A DNA stretch of 64,000 bases, from NCBI RefSeq assembly GCF_000471905.2, contig NW_006499776.1, positions 3,584,414 to 3,648,413 of the forward strand, written 5' to 3'. Below are positions 42,940 to 55,429 of this stretch, in pieces (position 1 is the stretch's first letter; every line of letters starts with the position of its first letter). The translations under genes were made by a program, and so were the position numbers. Source of the DNA: Amborella trichopoda (taxonomy: Eukaryota; Streptophyta; Magnoliopsida; Amborellales; Amborellaceae). The notes under the pieces are model-generated. The model was given only the letters and a program-made list of their open reading frames with translations. It did not search any database and was not told the DNA's origin.

Positions 42940-43345
42940 GGCTAAGTCCCCTGATCAGGCTGGCCTCGATTCCGTGCTTATCATTGGAGGATAAACCACT
43001 CCACAGAGGACTGTTACATGTTAAAAGACATTATCGAAGCCTTACTTTAGAAGGGTCAGACAAAGCTTGAAGAGCTAAAGAAGGCATCGGGGCAGCAGAA
43101 GCCTCCCACGCAGTGACAATACAAGAGGAAGACGAAGCACCACATCTCCTTCGCGCCTTGTTCATTATGATGCTTCAAGAAGGCCTCAGAGCACCAAAAC
43201 TGGCAAGGTAGTTTCAATGCCTTGCTCAGGGAATTGAGAACCATTGGTGCCCGTACCATTAGATATGGCGCCACGACCTGAGCGAATGCTCCAGGTTCCA
43301 TGACATAATCGCGAAGAAAATACAGGGATGTCAAGAGTAATAGAA
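42940..43345 (+). pseudogene. Gag finger modules (element C)
   Basis: In one frame, YHWRINHSTEDCYMLKDIIE, then an Amber stop and KGQTKLEELKK, is the first finger module. A second, around PYH and RHDLSECSRFHDIIAKKIQ (about 43250-43330), parallels the second module of element F. First Cys ligands are lost, and stops intervene. Confidence 0.68.
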
Positions 43346-43825
43346 CGTTCCAAAGAGAGGTCCCCAAACCACTGCTCCACCTATATGAGAGGACCTCCTC
43401 ACACAAGTCTTAGGTAAAGATGACTCAGATCTTGCTAAACACTCGACTTCCCATCCATGGATAGTCCATCACAGGCAAAGCAGACTCAAGTCTTTTAGGC
43501 GAGAAGCAGTTCGTCAAGCAAGGGCAGTTCATAAACCTAACGAGACGGATCTATCACAGCCAATGAAAACCAGAAAGCGACGGGCACTAAGGGCTATTCG
43601 TCGGAGAAACAAGACAGATCAACTGCTAGTTGAGTAGGAATTTCTCAAGCCTCTTCTCCCTTTTCCAACTTTATTGGACTTTATCTTTGGCCCCATCATC
43701 CTTCCTTCCTCACCTCGTTAAGAGGATGTCCTTGAGCCATCTTCTTCTCAAATACGTCCAATGAGGGCGACGACGTTAAAAGCACTCACCAATGGTCTAA
43801 GCAAGGGAAAGACCTAAAAGATACC
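43346..43825 (+). other. Element C internal sequence before solo LTR G
   Basis: Degraded coding-like sequence rich in Arg/Lys/Ser codons. No domain is recognised. It ends with the ATACC target (43821-43825) and continues after G at 48352. Confidence 0.5.
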
Positions 43826-45044
43826 TGTTTGAACACATTTTTCAGCACCTTGGTCCCTAATGCGGAATAAAGAGGAAGCAGGTCAATAAAGACTCAACAT
43901 ACATTGGAAATTTCGACAGCCTCAGAATGGCCCAAGAACTGGTCAAAATCTTTATAAGTACTTTGAAAGGCCACTTGCCAAATTTGATCTCAATCAGACA
44001 TATCTAAGGCAGTGTAGACAACGAAACAATTTTGAAAAAATCAGCCTCTCTCATCCTAAAATGGACCCCGTAACTAGAAGTATATTTTCAATGCGTCAAA
44101 TTATTGTGGAATCATCACCATTGGATCTAGCACGATCGAAAACCTTTATGGGTCAAGTTTCGGCTTAATCGGGCACACTAGGATAAAGTTAAGGTTAAAA
44201 TACTGAAAAGGATAGGCCGTAAACTATTCCCGTGTGGCCGCCCTGCACCAAAACACCATTAAACGTGGTTGTTTTCACAGTCATGGGCAGTAACTTTTGA
44301 GGCCTATATCTCACTCGTTTCGAGCCGGATCGCGCTCAAATTTTGTGAACGTGTCCGTCTCGTCAAGATGAGCGTTTCTATATGTGGTAGGCCCCGTGAC
44401 GACACTCGAGCAGGGAGAAAAATTAGAGAGAAGTTGCTGATCCGTGAAGAAAGTTACAAAAACATCAGCAGCAGTATGTCTCGCTCGAGGGGCCAAATCA
44501 TGACGCTCGCATACCCGATCGATGCGAAACTAATTGCATTATGTGCGTAAGGTCCACGGCTATCTGTGATCCGAATGCCACAAACGATGAATGGTTGGAT
44601 TTCACACACGGAGGCATCGAAGCTGCTGTAAAGTTCAGACGCCATATTTCAAGATTCCTACCAAAAACCCAAGATGACGAACTCTTCATCCGGACACGAA
44701 ATTGAGCTGTGTTTGTTGCAACGTGATCGCGATGACATGCTCAATGTGATTCAGCAAAGAAACCGAAGAAAAAACATCAAGAGACGAGCACACTATCTAT
44801 TCGAAGTTTTTAAGATTTATCCAAATTTCGAGTCGCATGATCGGGCACCAAAAAAACCTCAGATCAGTCATAGAAGATCACGCAAGTTCTAGGGCAGTAG
44901 CAATGACTGTTTTGAAATTTGACACATTGTTAGGTAGGGGTAAAACAATCCTTTTGCACGTATTTTTAGAATTTCTTTTAATTCAATTAAATTATAATTA
45001 TATTAGGTAGTTTTTGGGCGTCCACCCATGTGTGGGCCCAATTC

Positions 45045-45052
45045 TATATAAA
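45045..45052 (+). promoter_or_regulatory. TATA box of LTR G
   Basis: TATATAAA after GGGCCCAATTC; identical box and context on the minus strand of LTR H. Confidence 0.6.
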
Positions 45053-45189
45053 CATGCTAAACCTAATTGTAAATGGGCCTAGTTCATTTTATGCATTGAT
45101 AAATAAAGTTTCAATTCTAGCTTTGAGTTCGTGGGTGTGTCTTGGAGAGAGAGAGAGGAGAGAGAAGAAAAGGGCTGGTACCTCGGTAA

Positions 45190-45480
45190 GGTAACTTTCT
45201 CTCTCCTCCTCTTTTCTCTCTCATCTCTTTCTCTTTTTTCTCTCTCATCTCTTTCTCTCTCCTCTCTTTCTCTCTCCTCTCTTCTCTCTCTTCTCTTATC
45301 TCTTCTCTTCTCTCTCTCTCTTCTCTCTCTTCTTCTCTCTTCTCTTCTTCTCTTCTCTCTCTTCTCTTTCTTTTTCTTTCTCTCTCTTCTCTTTCTCTCT
45401 TCTCTTTCTCTCTCTTCTCTATCTTTTTCTTTCTCTCTCTTCACTTTGTCTCTTTCTCTCTCTTTTTCTCTCCTCTTTCA
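45190..45480. repeat. Polypyrimidine tract of LTR G
   Basis: About 290 bp of CTCTCTTCTCTTTCTC-type sequence at the same LTR position as in C and H. Confidence 0.9.
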
Positions 45481-45810
45481 CTGACGGCGGAAGCCTATCG
45501 CTGTCTGTGTTTCACTCTTTCTCCTTCTCCTCTTCTCTCCCTCCCTCTTTGTGGTCCCTCATGACCACTCTTCCCTTCTATCTTCTTGTGGTCCTTCAGG
45601 TCCACCTATCTTCTTCTTTTTGTTGTGCTACCTGCATATCCACCTGCCTCCTGTGTACCATCGAGTCTACCTTCTAGATCTTTTTGTGGTGGTCCCTCAT
45701 ATTTACCTCCTTTTGTCTTATTTTCCTGTGATCCTTCGTATTAACTCTCTTGATGCACCTTCACGTCCCTTCTTTCCCTCTCAAATTCTGTGGTCCTACA
45801 GGACCACTAT
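45478..45810. repeat. GTGGTCC/GGACCAC hairpin units in LTR G
   Basis: One GACGGC-type unit (CACTGACGGC ... GCTGTCTGTG, about 45480) is followed by a run of GTGGTCC-type units. The unit at 45790-45807 has perfect seven-base arms around TACA, and one near 45552-45570 reads GTGGTC CCTCAT GACCAC. CT-rich linkers separate them. Matching units in reverse lie in E's 5' LTR at 63640-63990. Confidence 0.78.
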
Positions 45811-47299
45811 TTCCAAAAACTCTTTAACTCATCACCGTCTGTGCAAAATGTACCCTAATGCCGCTTGTGCAAAACACCCTCCAGTGCGTCTGTGTTAACA
45901 ATCTTATTGCCGCCTGTGTTAACAATCCTATTGCCGTTGGTGAACACGACCCCATCGCCGAGCCCGCACACCATCATAGCCGGAAACAACCCATTTTCTT
46001 TCCCCAATCATTCGTTGCCTTCTCTCTCTCTTAAAGGGAAAAAAACAAAACAGGTCTCTCTCTTTCTGCCTGCTGTCTCCATCCTCCCATTTCTCCTTAT
46101 CTCCTTCTCCTCCACAGCTGACTCACTTCCTTTCCCATCAGCAGCCATAACCAACAGTCAAGCAGCCGGCTGTTCCCGCCTCTTTCCGCCACCCGCCATT
46201 GAATCTCACACACGTGACCTTAAAAATTGCTTCTCTCACTCCTTCACCGTTAAATCTCAGTTGGGTGGTCTCAATTATGGCTCCTCTCTCTTACCCACCA
46301 TCAAACCTCAGTTGGGTTTTCTCGATAATGACTCGCTCTCTCAAAACTCTCGCACTCTCGGTAGTCGTCTCCTCAAGGATTTGATTTGGACCATAGTAAT
46401 CACATTCTTTCTAAGCATTCCTCTTGTATTGGGTCTTCTATGGGTCCTCAAGAATTACACCTGTCAAATTGTCCATGCATCTCTCCCTTTCTTCCCACTC
46501 TCGCCCATCTGTTTTTCTTTTTTTTGTACGTGATATCAAGAGCCAGCAACTTCCTCCACCTTGCTGCTCCATCAGTGGCAGTACAGCCCCCAATCATCTC
46601 GTCTCAGCCCCCTCTCCTTGCTGCACCATCTCTTCACTCCAACTGGCTGGCACTACCATCTCCATCTTCCTCTCCACACCAACAACCTCCGCCTACTACT
46701 GCCACTTCCCTGCTCTTCACTATACTTCATTTCCACTTCGATCAGGCTGCGAACCACCTCCACTACAACCAGCAACCATCTGCCACCACCTCTCCAATTC
46801 TTGTTCTCTCTCTCTCTCTAGAAATTCCAAAAACTCCTCAGCTGCCCAGCCACCTAATTCTCTGCGAACTCCGTCATTTTACTGCACCCGTATCCTGCTG
46901 CCCTCTCGGACTTTCCGTAACCTCGCACAGCTTCATTCTCAGCCCTGCAATTTCGCGATCCTCTCTCTCTAAAACCAACAAAAGAAACGCTCACTCTCCA
47001 CTTTTCGTTTTTTTCTTTTCGTGTGAACTTTTCATGATTTTCGTTTTCGCCCAATCTTCCCACATAAAACCAAAGAGAGCACTCTCTCTCACACACAGCC
47101 TCCCACTTTCTCGTTCTAAAACTCATCTCATCGTATCTTTCCTATCTCGTCCTCCTTTCTTTTCGTCTTTTTCGTTTCGCTTGGTTTTACTCCATTTCGT
47201 TGCAGTTTCGTTTATTTTGTCCAATCTCCTCTTTTGACCTTTTCGTCCCCTCGTACCCCTGTTTTTCCTTATCTTCTCACATCAAGCTAGTGTATTATA

Positions 47300-47970
47300 C
47301 TGACTTCCATCTTGTTTTTTTTTTATTCCTATCACCTTTTTCCACTTCATTCCACTTTATCTTTATTTTCTCATAAGTTATGTATTTTACCTTGTTTTGC
47401 TCCATTTTATTTTTATCTTCACCTCTTTTATTTTATTCTACTTCATTCCATTTTATTTCTTGTATTTTACCTCATTCTATTTTACCTTATTTACCTACTT
47501 TATTTTATTTCATCCTAATTTTATTAAGTTACCTCTTTTATTTTATTTTATTTTATTTTACTTCATTTTATGTTCTATCATCTCTTTTACTTTATTTTAT
47601 TTTATTTTATTTCTTCTACTCCGTTTACTATTTTTACTTTACCCTATTCTATTTACTCCAATAATTTTATTTTAATTTATCTTTATTTTCTTAATTTTAT
47701 TTACCTTATTTATTTTATTTTTCTCACCTCTTTCATTTTATTTCATTTTCCTTTATTCCATTTTATTTTATTTATTTTATTCCACTTATTTTATCCTAGT
47801 ATCCCTTACTCTATTTTTATTCATTTATTTTATTTTAATTATCTCATCTTATTTTATTTTCTTCCATCCCTTTTATTTTATTTTACTTCATTTTATTTAT
47901 TTCACTTCACTTGGTTCCATTTTATTCTTAATTCCTTTTTCTAATTTTATTTTATTTTTATTCATCTCTC
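47300..47970. repeat. ATTTT-type pentanucleotide-rich tract (LTR G)
   Basis: About 670 bp of TTTTATTTTATTTTACTTCA-like sequence with a strong 5-bp period. The reverse complement appears in E's 5' LTR (61540-61990). Confidence 0.88.
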
Positions 47971-48029
47971 TCATTTTTATTTCATCCTATAATAAGGTGG
48001 GGACCTTACCCCACTTGTCGGTACTTCTT

Positions 48030-48050
48030 ATGTGTGTGTGTGTGTGTTTG
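48030..48050. repeat. (GT)n microsatellite
   Basis: About eight GT units just before the conserved 3' LTR module; a shorter GT run lies at the same place in LTR A (7722-7735). Confidence 0.85.
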
Positions 48051-48351
48051 TTTACAAGAAAGGAGAAACAAGTCAAGGGAGGAGATTCCAAACCAGCCAT
48101 AGGCTAGGGGGCATTCCAATGTGATCTAAGAGGGTACCCACACGAGCTAGCCCGTGTGTGTCACGGACCCACACGAGGTAAGTCCCGCCACACGACCCTA
48201 ATCCTCTCTCATCGGTTGGTACTCCTGCCCACGTCTTCTTTGCATGGTTCCCGAGAGAGAGATCTCCAGTCCCGATCTTTCTAAAACCCGAGATACGTGC
48301 CACCAGATTACTTAGATCCGGAGGACTAGATCGAGGCACCTAATCAATACC

Positions 48352-49860
48352 CAGCACACGTCCAACTCTGATGATGATGTAAAAAGCTGCCCGGATCGAT
48401 CTGATGATGGGAACGACCTTAAAAGTCCCTCACCTACTGACCCTTCTCCTTCTTCTTCTTCTTCTTCTTCTTCTCATCCTTCTTCTTTTATGTTTCCTGC
48501 ATGTACAACCTTGAAATGTTCAGATTTCGAGGCTCTTGACAGATAACTTGAAGGAACCAATATAAGCAAGATGCATCGGAGGCAGTTGAAGAAGACGCTA
48601 GCTTAGGCAGTTGGATTCTTAATAGTTGATGATGCCCTGGCAGCTCCAGCCAAAACACAACCATCTTCTCCCGCTAAGAAGCACAAGAAGTCAAATCCAA
48701 AGAAACCCCAGTGGCCTCCTAAACCCTACTTTGAGCAGATGCTGGGAGAATCAAGAGGGCAGAGCTTCAATTCTCAGGAAGTCTGTCACATGGTACAGAT
48801 ATCAGAAGCATCACCCAGCATGGGGCAAATGAGCCTCAGATCGGGGAAGATGCTGTAACCTCCACCGCAGAAGCCGGGCACCTTGAAGTTTCCTAGTCCA
48901 CCACCTCCCCCTCACCTCAATACTTCAAACAATATGCCCATCCTCTATCTCCCTGGGCTCCTTCCTCGCCCAAGTACCTGGGACAATCCACCCATCCTCC
49001 AATTCCCCAGGATGCCATTGGTCTCATATACCCAGTCACCTCCTAGAACTCAACCTCAAACGTTCATCACCCAAACCAAGCAGGCTATGCCATCAAGTCA
49101 GCCATCAGGCCAAAGCAAACTTCCTGCACTTAGACCTGCTGCTCAACCCAAACCAATGGCATGGCCAGGAACACTAAAGGTTGACGAGGAAAAGGTTAAA
49201 TATGATGTGATGAGGCACTTAAGGAAGCTTCCAGCCCTTCTTAGCATATATGATGATCTCATGCTTTCAAGGGACTATCGTATGGCTCTGATTCAGGCTC
49301 TTTTTTATCCAAAGATATATGAGGCTGAAGTGGAACCCATTGAGGTGGATCCATCGATCTTGAGTGGATGAATGGCGATCACCTTCTCAGATGATGATCA
49401 GGAACTGGGAGAAACATTTTACAATCGCCCTCTCTTTGTGACTGGTGAGTGCATTCCCTATCAACCGAATTATGTTGGTCAACCTTATCCCAAGGAGAAT
49501 CCTCACTCGATTGGGATTAGGTTCTAAAGGGTTCACTCCGACGCATATCGCAGTTCAGGGATTCAACCAGTCAGGAGAGAAGCAGGATGGCACTGTCCGC
49601 CTTCTTCTTAAGATTGGTGAATTGAACGACTACGTTTAGCTTCACGTAATCAACATAGACACCTCTTACAACATCCTTCTCGGCCGCTCGTGGCTCCATG
49701 ATCAGGTGGTGGTTCCATCCACATTACACCAGTGCTTCAAGTATAGTCGACATGGGAGTCAGCATACTGTCTATGCCAATAAAAGACCATTTCCTGTAGC
49801 CGAAGCCCACTAAGCTAGTGCTAAGTACTACTTCACAGATTTGGTGTCATCCCAAACGCT
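48352..49860 (+). pseudogene. Gag end and aspartic protease with catalytic motif deleted (element C)
   Basis: 48352-48880 is low-identity Gag end. From 48883 a Pro-rich linker leads to VKYDVMRHLRKLPALLSIYD, then a TGA (49369-49371) and NRPLFVTGECI. Frame +2 continues INRIMLVNLIPRRILTRLGL, IAVQGFNQSGEKQDGTVRLL and HVINIDTSYNILLGRSWLH, then VVPSTLHQCFKYS. These are the Tat-type protease flanks and C-terminal half. Between IMLV and NLIPRR the family's Asp-Gly-Ser catalytic segment should appear; here it is absent, so a small deletion removed the active site. Confidence 0.82.
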
Positions 49861-50363
49861 AATTGATGGTGACAGAACCTTCGTCTCATGAAGATGTTGA
49901 GGATATCAGGTGAACACTCGTGGATATGTTCAAAGAGGAGGAAAGACAAGACAAAATTCTCCCATTGACTCCCCTTCATCCGTCCCCTTCTGCTTCCAAT
50001 CCAGAGCCTCCTTTGCAGAAAGATGAACCAGAGGTCACTCATGAAATGGAGGAAGTCATGGTGATAGAATTTTTGGCTCCAAAGGTCACCTACATGCCTG
50101 ATCATCAAAAAGTCTGACATGTCCCTATCGAACTCTTGAAAGAAGAAGTGGCGTGCCAACCGCCACACAAGATTTTTCAAAACTCGATTGATATAAGCAT
50201 AGAGGATACTCCTTGTCCCATCGCAGGGTCAGTTCAGACTATCTGTCACCCACAAGTTCTACACTTCCCTAATTTGGTGGGAGGAGCACAGTTTGAGGAA
50301 GGACAGCCTTCTCACCCTCAGGAACAGGATCCCCTAGCAGAGTTAAGAAGCGAAGTTCGCAGT
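49861..50363 (+). other. Element C sequence between protease and element E
   Basis: Open but unrecognised acidic coding sequence with stops (for example PLHPSPSASNPEPPLQKDEP and 50136-50363). It should be the protease-to-RT linker of element C. It is cut at 50364 by E's LTR. Confidence 0.55.
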
Positions 50364-52276
50364 TGGTTAGGTGCCTCAATCTCACCCTTCGGGTTGGGTT
50401 GACCTGATGGCTTGGTTCTTGGTTCGAGATAGACCCGGGACTTAAGATCGCTCTCTCGGGAACCACGTAAAGAAGACGCAGGCAGGAGTACTAATCGATG
50501 AGAAAGGAATTAGGGTCGTGAGGAGGGACTTACCTCACGTGGATCCGTGACACACGGGTTAGCTTGCATGGGCGCCCTCTTAGATCACGTTGGAAAGCCC
50601 CTTGGCCTATGGACGACTTGAAATTGCCTCCCTTGACTTGTTGACCCTTTCCTGCAAACACACACATAAAAAATACAAAGGTGTGGGTCATAGGACCCCG
50701 TCTTGCTATAAAGAGATAGGAGTGAAAATGAGACAAGAAGTTCGACCAGGCGACTAGACTGGCACAGTGGCAAGACCAATACAGTGACTAATTTGACGTG
50801 GTAAGAAGACGGTCACGGTAACTCAGATCGGCACGACGACAATACTACCCAAAAATTTCTCTCTCCTTCCTCTCTCTCTCTCAAAACATGACCCAACAAT
50901 GAAAAAGATGGAAATTTTATTAAGCAAAGTGGGGTCCAAGTACAATGACAGTACTTGATAAATATAGAGTTTTGCCCAAACATGGGTGGATTGATCAAAA
51001 TTAAATTAATTGTTGAAAAATTAAGATTTAATTGAATTAAATAAAATAAGAAAATAGGGTGCAAAATGACTGATTTGCCCCTTTCTAACAATTAGAAAAA
51101 TTCCAAAACAGTCCCTGATGCTACCGTAAAACGTGCGTGATCTTTCATGGATGATCCGGTATTGCTCTGGTGCCCGTTTTTTTTGAAAGATGAATGTTTT
51201 CTTGTAGGTCTCGGCATGGTGATCAATTTGATATGAACTTCGAGCCATGGATCGTGTTTTTAAGCCACGATCATATGACTTGAAATTTGGATGAATCTTA
51301 CAAACTTTGGATCTATAATGTGCTTGTTTCGTGATGTTTTCCCATGACTTCTTCACTAGATCACACTGAACATGCTGTCACGATCACGTGACAACAAACA
51401 GAACTCAATTTTGTGCCCAGATGAATATTTCGTAACTTTTGAGTTTTGATTGGAATATGGAATTCAAGCGGAGGAATTTTGTAGCGACTTCATCGGCTTC
51501 ATGTACAAAATCTGACCGCTTATCATGAGTGGGGTTTGGACCAATGATAGCCATGGACCTTACGCACACGATGCAAGTAGTTTTACGTCGATCGGATCAT
51601 GAGCGTCATGTTTTGGCCGCTCGAGCGAGGCGTGTCGCTGCTGATTTTCTTGCAACTTTTTACACGAATCGACAACTTCTCTCTAACGTTTCTCCTTGCT
51701 TGGGTGGCATCACGGGGCATGCCACATATCGAAACGCTCGTCTCAACTAGATGAACACGTTCCAATAAGTTTGAGCGCGATCCGACCTCGGACGAGTGAG
51801 ATATGAGCATTGCAAGTCACTATTCGTGACTGACCCTTTCATGGAGTTTAGTTGCAGGGTGGCTGCATCAGAATAGAGTGTGACTCCTCCCGTTTTGATC
51901 TTTTACCCATAACTTCTTTTTGAAGTATCCATTTAAGCTGAAATTTGACCCCTAAGGGTTGTTAACCATGTCGGATCCAATGGTGGTCCCACGGCTATTT
52001 GATGCCCTGAAAAGTAGGATTCCAGTTATATGGATCCGTTTCAGGGTGCTAGAGGTTGATTCTGCTGGAACTGTTTCTCTGTTTGTACTATCTTAGACAT
52101 GTCAAATTATGAAAAACTTTGGCAGGAGACTTGTAAGAGTCCTGATGAAGATCTTGACCAGTTCTTGGGCCATTCTAAGACTATCGAAATTTGTACTAAT
52201 TGTCAGGCTTTATTGACCGGCTTCTCCGTTTTATTCCGCATCAGGGACCCATGGTGCTAAAAAATATCTTCAAACA
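50364..52276 (-). mobile_element. 3' LTR of element E
   Basis: 1913 bp. On the minus strand it begins TGTTTGAAGATATTTT and ends GAGGCACCTAACCA. It has the conserved first 1.2 kb and 3' module of the TGTTTG LTRs but almost no middle: only a short CT stretch (50865-50885) stands where others carry 1-2.5 kb of repeats. Confidence 0.82.
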
Positions 52277-52479
52277 ACATGCCCCACCACTTGTTGTGCT
52301 TCAAGAGAAGCGAGAAGGACAACATTCAAAAAATTTCCTCTTGCATTATTTCTTTTTTCTTCCTAGCCACAGGACCACGTGAACGTCGAGGAGATCCATG
52401 TAATGTTGTAATTAGAATGCTCAAATGTTTGGATGCAATGTACAGGTTCATCCGTGGAGACCTTCGAGGGAGAAGAGAC

Positions 52480-53080
52480 TTTGAGGGATCTTTTGTTCAC
52501 CGCCCTCACCCTCAAGGGGCTATTTGTGATTCTGACAACTGAGTATTTTGTATGGACCTCGTTGGTCAAAATCGGGCCTATCTGATGGCCAAGTGCTATG
52601 AGCCTTTGGTCGGTGTTGTTTGCTACTACACCATGTTTGCTTTTGATAATCAAGATACCTCTGTGGGCCCCATCCTGCTAAGTCCAGCCAGGGGCTTTTT
52701 GTTGGCCTGTGTTGAAGGTCTGGGTCTGTCGGCTACGGGCATTCTAGCGAGGCGGCCTCACCCTCAAGGACCCTTTTTTATTTTGAGGGATCTATTGTTC
52801 ATCGCCCCTACCCTCAGGGACTTTTTTTTATTTTGAGAGATCTATTGTTCATCGCCCCTACCCTCAGGGACTCTTTTTTATTTTGAGGGATCAATTGTTC
52901 ATCGGCCCTACCCTCAAGGACTCCTTTTTATTTTTAGGGATTTATTGTTCATCGCCCTTACCCTAAGGGGCTCCTTTTTATTTTGGAGGGATCTTTCGAT
53001 CAACGTCCTCACCCTCAAGGACTCTTTTTTATTTTGACGGATCTATTGTTTATCACCCCTACCCTCAGGGACTCTTTTTT
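52480..53080. repeat. 50-bp tandem repeat (ATCGCCCCTACCCTCAGGGA)
   Basis: ATCGCCCCTACCCTCAGGGA recurs at 52801, 52851, 52901, 52951 and, changed, 53001 and 53052: an exact 50-bp period for four units. Each unit holds GAGGG and CCCTC arms about 20 bases apart and a T run. Confidence 0.9.
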
Positions 53081-53959
53081 TTTTAAGGTTGGGAGATCTT
53101 GTGAGGCTCTCACTCCCGGGTGAGCCATCTTGTGTTGTGATTGGATCCTGAATTTTGTGTGGACCTCGTTAGCCAGGATTACGCCAGTTTGGCAATTAGG
53201 TGCCTGCTAAGGCTGTGATACTGCGTCAACATGCTATTTTGGTCCAAGCGTCCTTTGCAGAGTTTCACTTGGACTTGGGAAGCGACGCCGTGGAGATAAT
53301 TTTCAACAACTTCCTTTTATTTGGGGCTCTTTTACTTATGACCTTGTGGCCATGTTCACCCTTTTCGTCCGTTTTTACTCACGGTGCCCTTTCGACTTTT
53401 CACCGTGCCCCGATTTTATTTTCGTAAAACTCTTTTACTCATGATTTCGTGACCATGCCCGTCTGTCATTTTTACTCATGGCGTTCCCTTATCCAGGTAT
53501 ACACCATGCCCGCTATTTTCTTTTTCCCTTTTTTTTTTGTGAAGGCGTGTTTAGGGTCACACCTTTGGGACTTGTGTGAAGCCTTTTAACATCATGCAGC
53601 CAGGACGTGCACTATAGTTTAGGGTCATACAACTGGACCATGGTGGGGATGGATGGCAGCCTGTAGAGGCCATGGAGTGAGTTTGGTGGTGGTTTTGACT
53701 CACGTTGGGGAGATGGCATGAGGCTACCTATGAAAAGTGGAAGATGTTTGAATGGAAGATGAAAAGTGGTGACCCACTAGCTTACGACGAGTATGGATGG
53801 CGCAATGGTTCACCATTTTGTGAGCATGGATGAGACTCACTGGGGAATGATGAATAGTAATGATAAAGTGAATGGCTTCACTAGGGAAATGATGAAGGTG
53901 GTGCACACACATAAACGGGTTGGTTAGGGAACTCATGCGTGAAGATGCACGTAAAGGGC

Positions 53960-54960
53960 GTGTGCGCATGTGTGGGGGTGTCTTTAAGGTCATGCCTCTT
54001 GGACTTAAGCAAAGCAGTTTAACGTTATGCGGTTAGACCGTGCACTATAGTTTAAGGTCATATAGCTTGGACTGTGGTTATGTAGTTTAAAGTCACGCAA
54101 CTAGAACCATGCAGTTTAAGGTTATGCAACTAGACCTCCGCTACAGTTTAAGGTCATATAGCTTAGACCATGCAGTTTAGGGTCGTGCACCTAGACCATT
54201 TAGGTGGGTTGCCATGTAAGTAAAGCTCCATGAGAAATAAGTCTGTGAGTGGTAATCCGACTCCCTAGGGATAAAATGGTTAAGACCAGAAAGGGGCTTA
54301 GATGGAGAAGCAAGCTTTACTGGGGATTAGGGGACAAGTATGACTCCACAAGGTGAAAACTGGAACTCCATAGCTCATGAAAAGTAACCCGACTCCTAGG
54401 GATAGGATAGCTTGGTGCACGACTGACCCAAGGGGATTCAAGGGGTAAGCATGACTCCACGAGGATAATGAGCAATAATATGTATGTAACTCTACTGAGA
54501 ACGACAGGTCAGAGCACAGGTGTAACTCCACTAGGGATAATGGGCCGCTATACAGATGTGACTCCTACTAAGGATGAGGGAGGCGAGTCTATTTCACAGA
54601 TTAATGTCATGCGCATGGACTATTTGTCGTGCCATTTAACGTCTTGCTGCAGGGATATGCGTCACAGTTTTAAGGTCTTGTTGCTCGGACCATGGCTATG
54701 CAGTTTAAATCATGCGGCTAGGACCATGTAGTTTAAGGTCGTGCAACTAGACCTCCGCTACAGTTTATGGTCATATAGTTTGGACCACGGTTGTGTAGTT
54801 TAAAGTCATGCAGCTAGGACCATTCATTTTAAGGTCGTGCAACTAGACCTCCACTATAGTTTAGGGTCATATAGTTTGACCATGTAGTTTAGGGTCGTGC
54901 ACCTAGACCATGGCTATGCAGTTTAAGGTCATGCAACACAGACCATTGCGTGGGTCGCCA
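53960..54960. repeat. Irregular repeat GTTTAAGGTCATGCAACTAGACC
   Basis: Some 20 copies of TTTAAGGTC (ATGCAACTA or ATATAGCTT) GACCATG, in two clusters split by 54200-54600. GGTC and GACC form a four-base inverted core with a ten-base loop. The clusters resemble each other segment by segment, which suggests a larger duplication. Confidence 0.75.
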
Positions 54961-55429
54961 TGTAGGTGAAGCTTCATGGGGGATAGGTGTGTGGATAGCA
55001 ATCTGACTCTCTGAGGATAAAATAGTTAGGGTTATACACAAGTAAAGAGCTCTAAATGGAGATGGTGGCCCTACGAGGTGTGGCAAATGAAAGAAACTTC
55101 ATTGGGGATTAAGAGGGCAAGTGTGACTCCCTAGGGTGAAGGATAAGGCTTCATGTAACTCCACTGGGGATGACAGGCTAGAGCATAGGTGTAACCCCAC
55201 TTGGGAGAGTGGTAGGACACACTCGGTGGTAACGGGGTCTAACATAAGGGAACGCATGACAAGAAGTGCTGACATGAGAAGTTAAGGTGTATGATGGAGG
55301 CTTAAGAGGGCTATGAGTGGTGTGACTCAACTGAAAAAATGGAGGCCAGGAGGGTCTCGAGGTAATGGTGATGCGTGGACTAGGTACAATGGGTGGTAAA
55401 AGCATCCTATCAGGTGTAGGATATACGGT

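Larger units (their letters stand above)
43826..48346 (+). mobile_element. Solo LTR G inside element C
   Basis: 4521 bp from TGTTTGAACAC to GCACCTAATCA, flanked by a perfect 5-bp duplication ATACC (43821-43825, 48347-48351) and with no internal region. It is therefore a solo LTR and not C's 3' LTR, although it starts like C's LTR. From 45900 to 47250 it is CT-rich with open frames of up to 283 codons. The same stretch occurs inverted in E's 5' LTR (62220-63500) and I treat these as LTR DNA. Confidence 0.9.
36483..50363 (+). mobile_element. Element C: Tat-like Ty3/gypsy element, interrupted
   Basis: 5' LTR (36483-40131), primer site, leader, gag, zinc fingers and protease region, with solo LTR G (43826-48346) inside and element E replacing the rest from 50364. 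It is inserted in B's 3' LTR at GTTAT; the 5' LTR of B shows the same site empty. The right duplication and 3' LTR would be beyond the window. Sequence before and after G is one continuous element, as shown by G's ATACC duplication. Confidence 0.8.

Noticed and set aside
46386-47250. Host gene exon hidden in the Ser/Pro-rich frames
   Set aside because: The same DNA occurs inverted in a second LTR, and no splice-supported domain is seen.
36483-48346. A complete element with LTRs 36483-40131 and 43826-48346
   Set aside because: The second LTR has its own ATACC duplication and coding of element C continues beyond it; the LTR interiors also differ.
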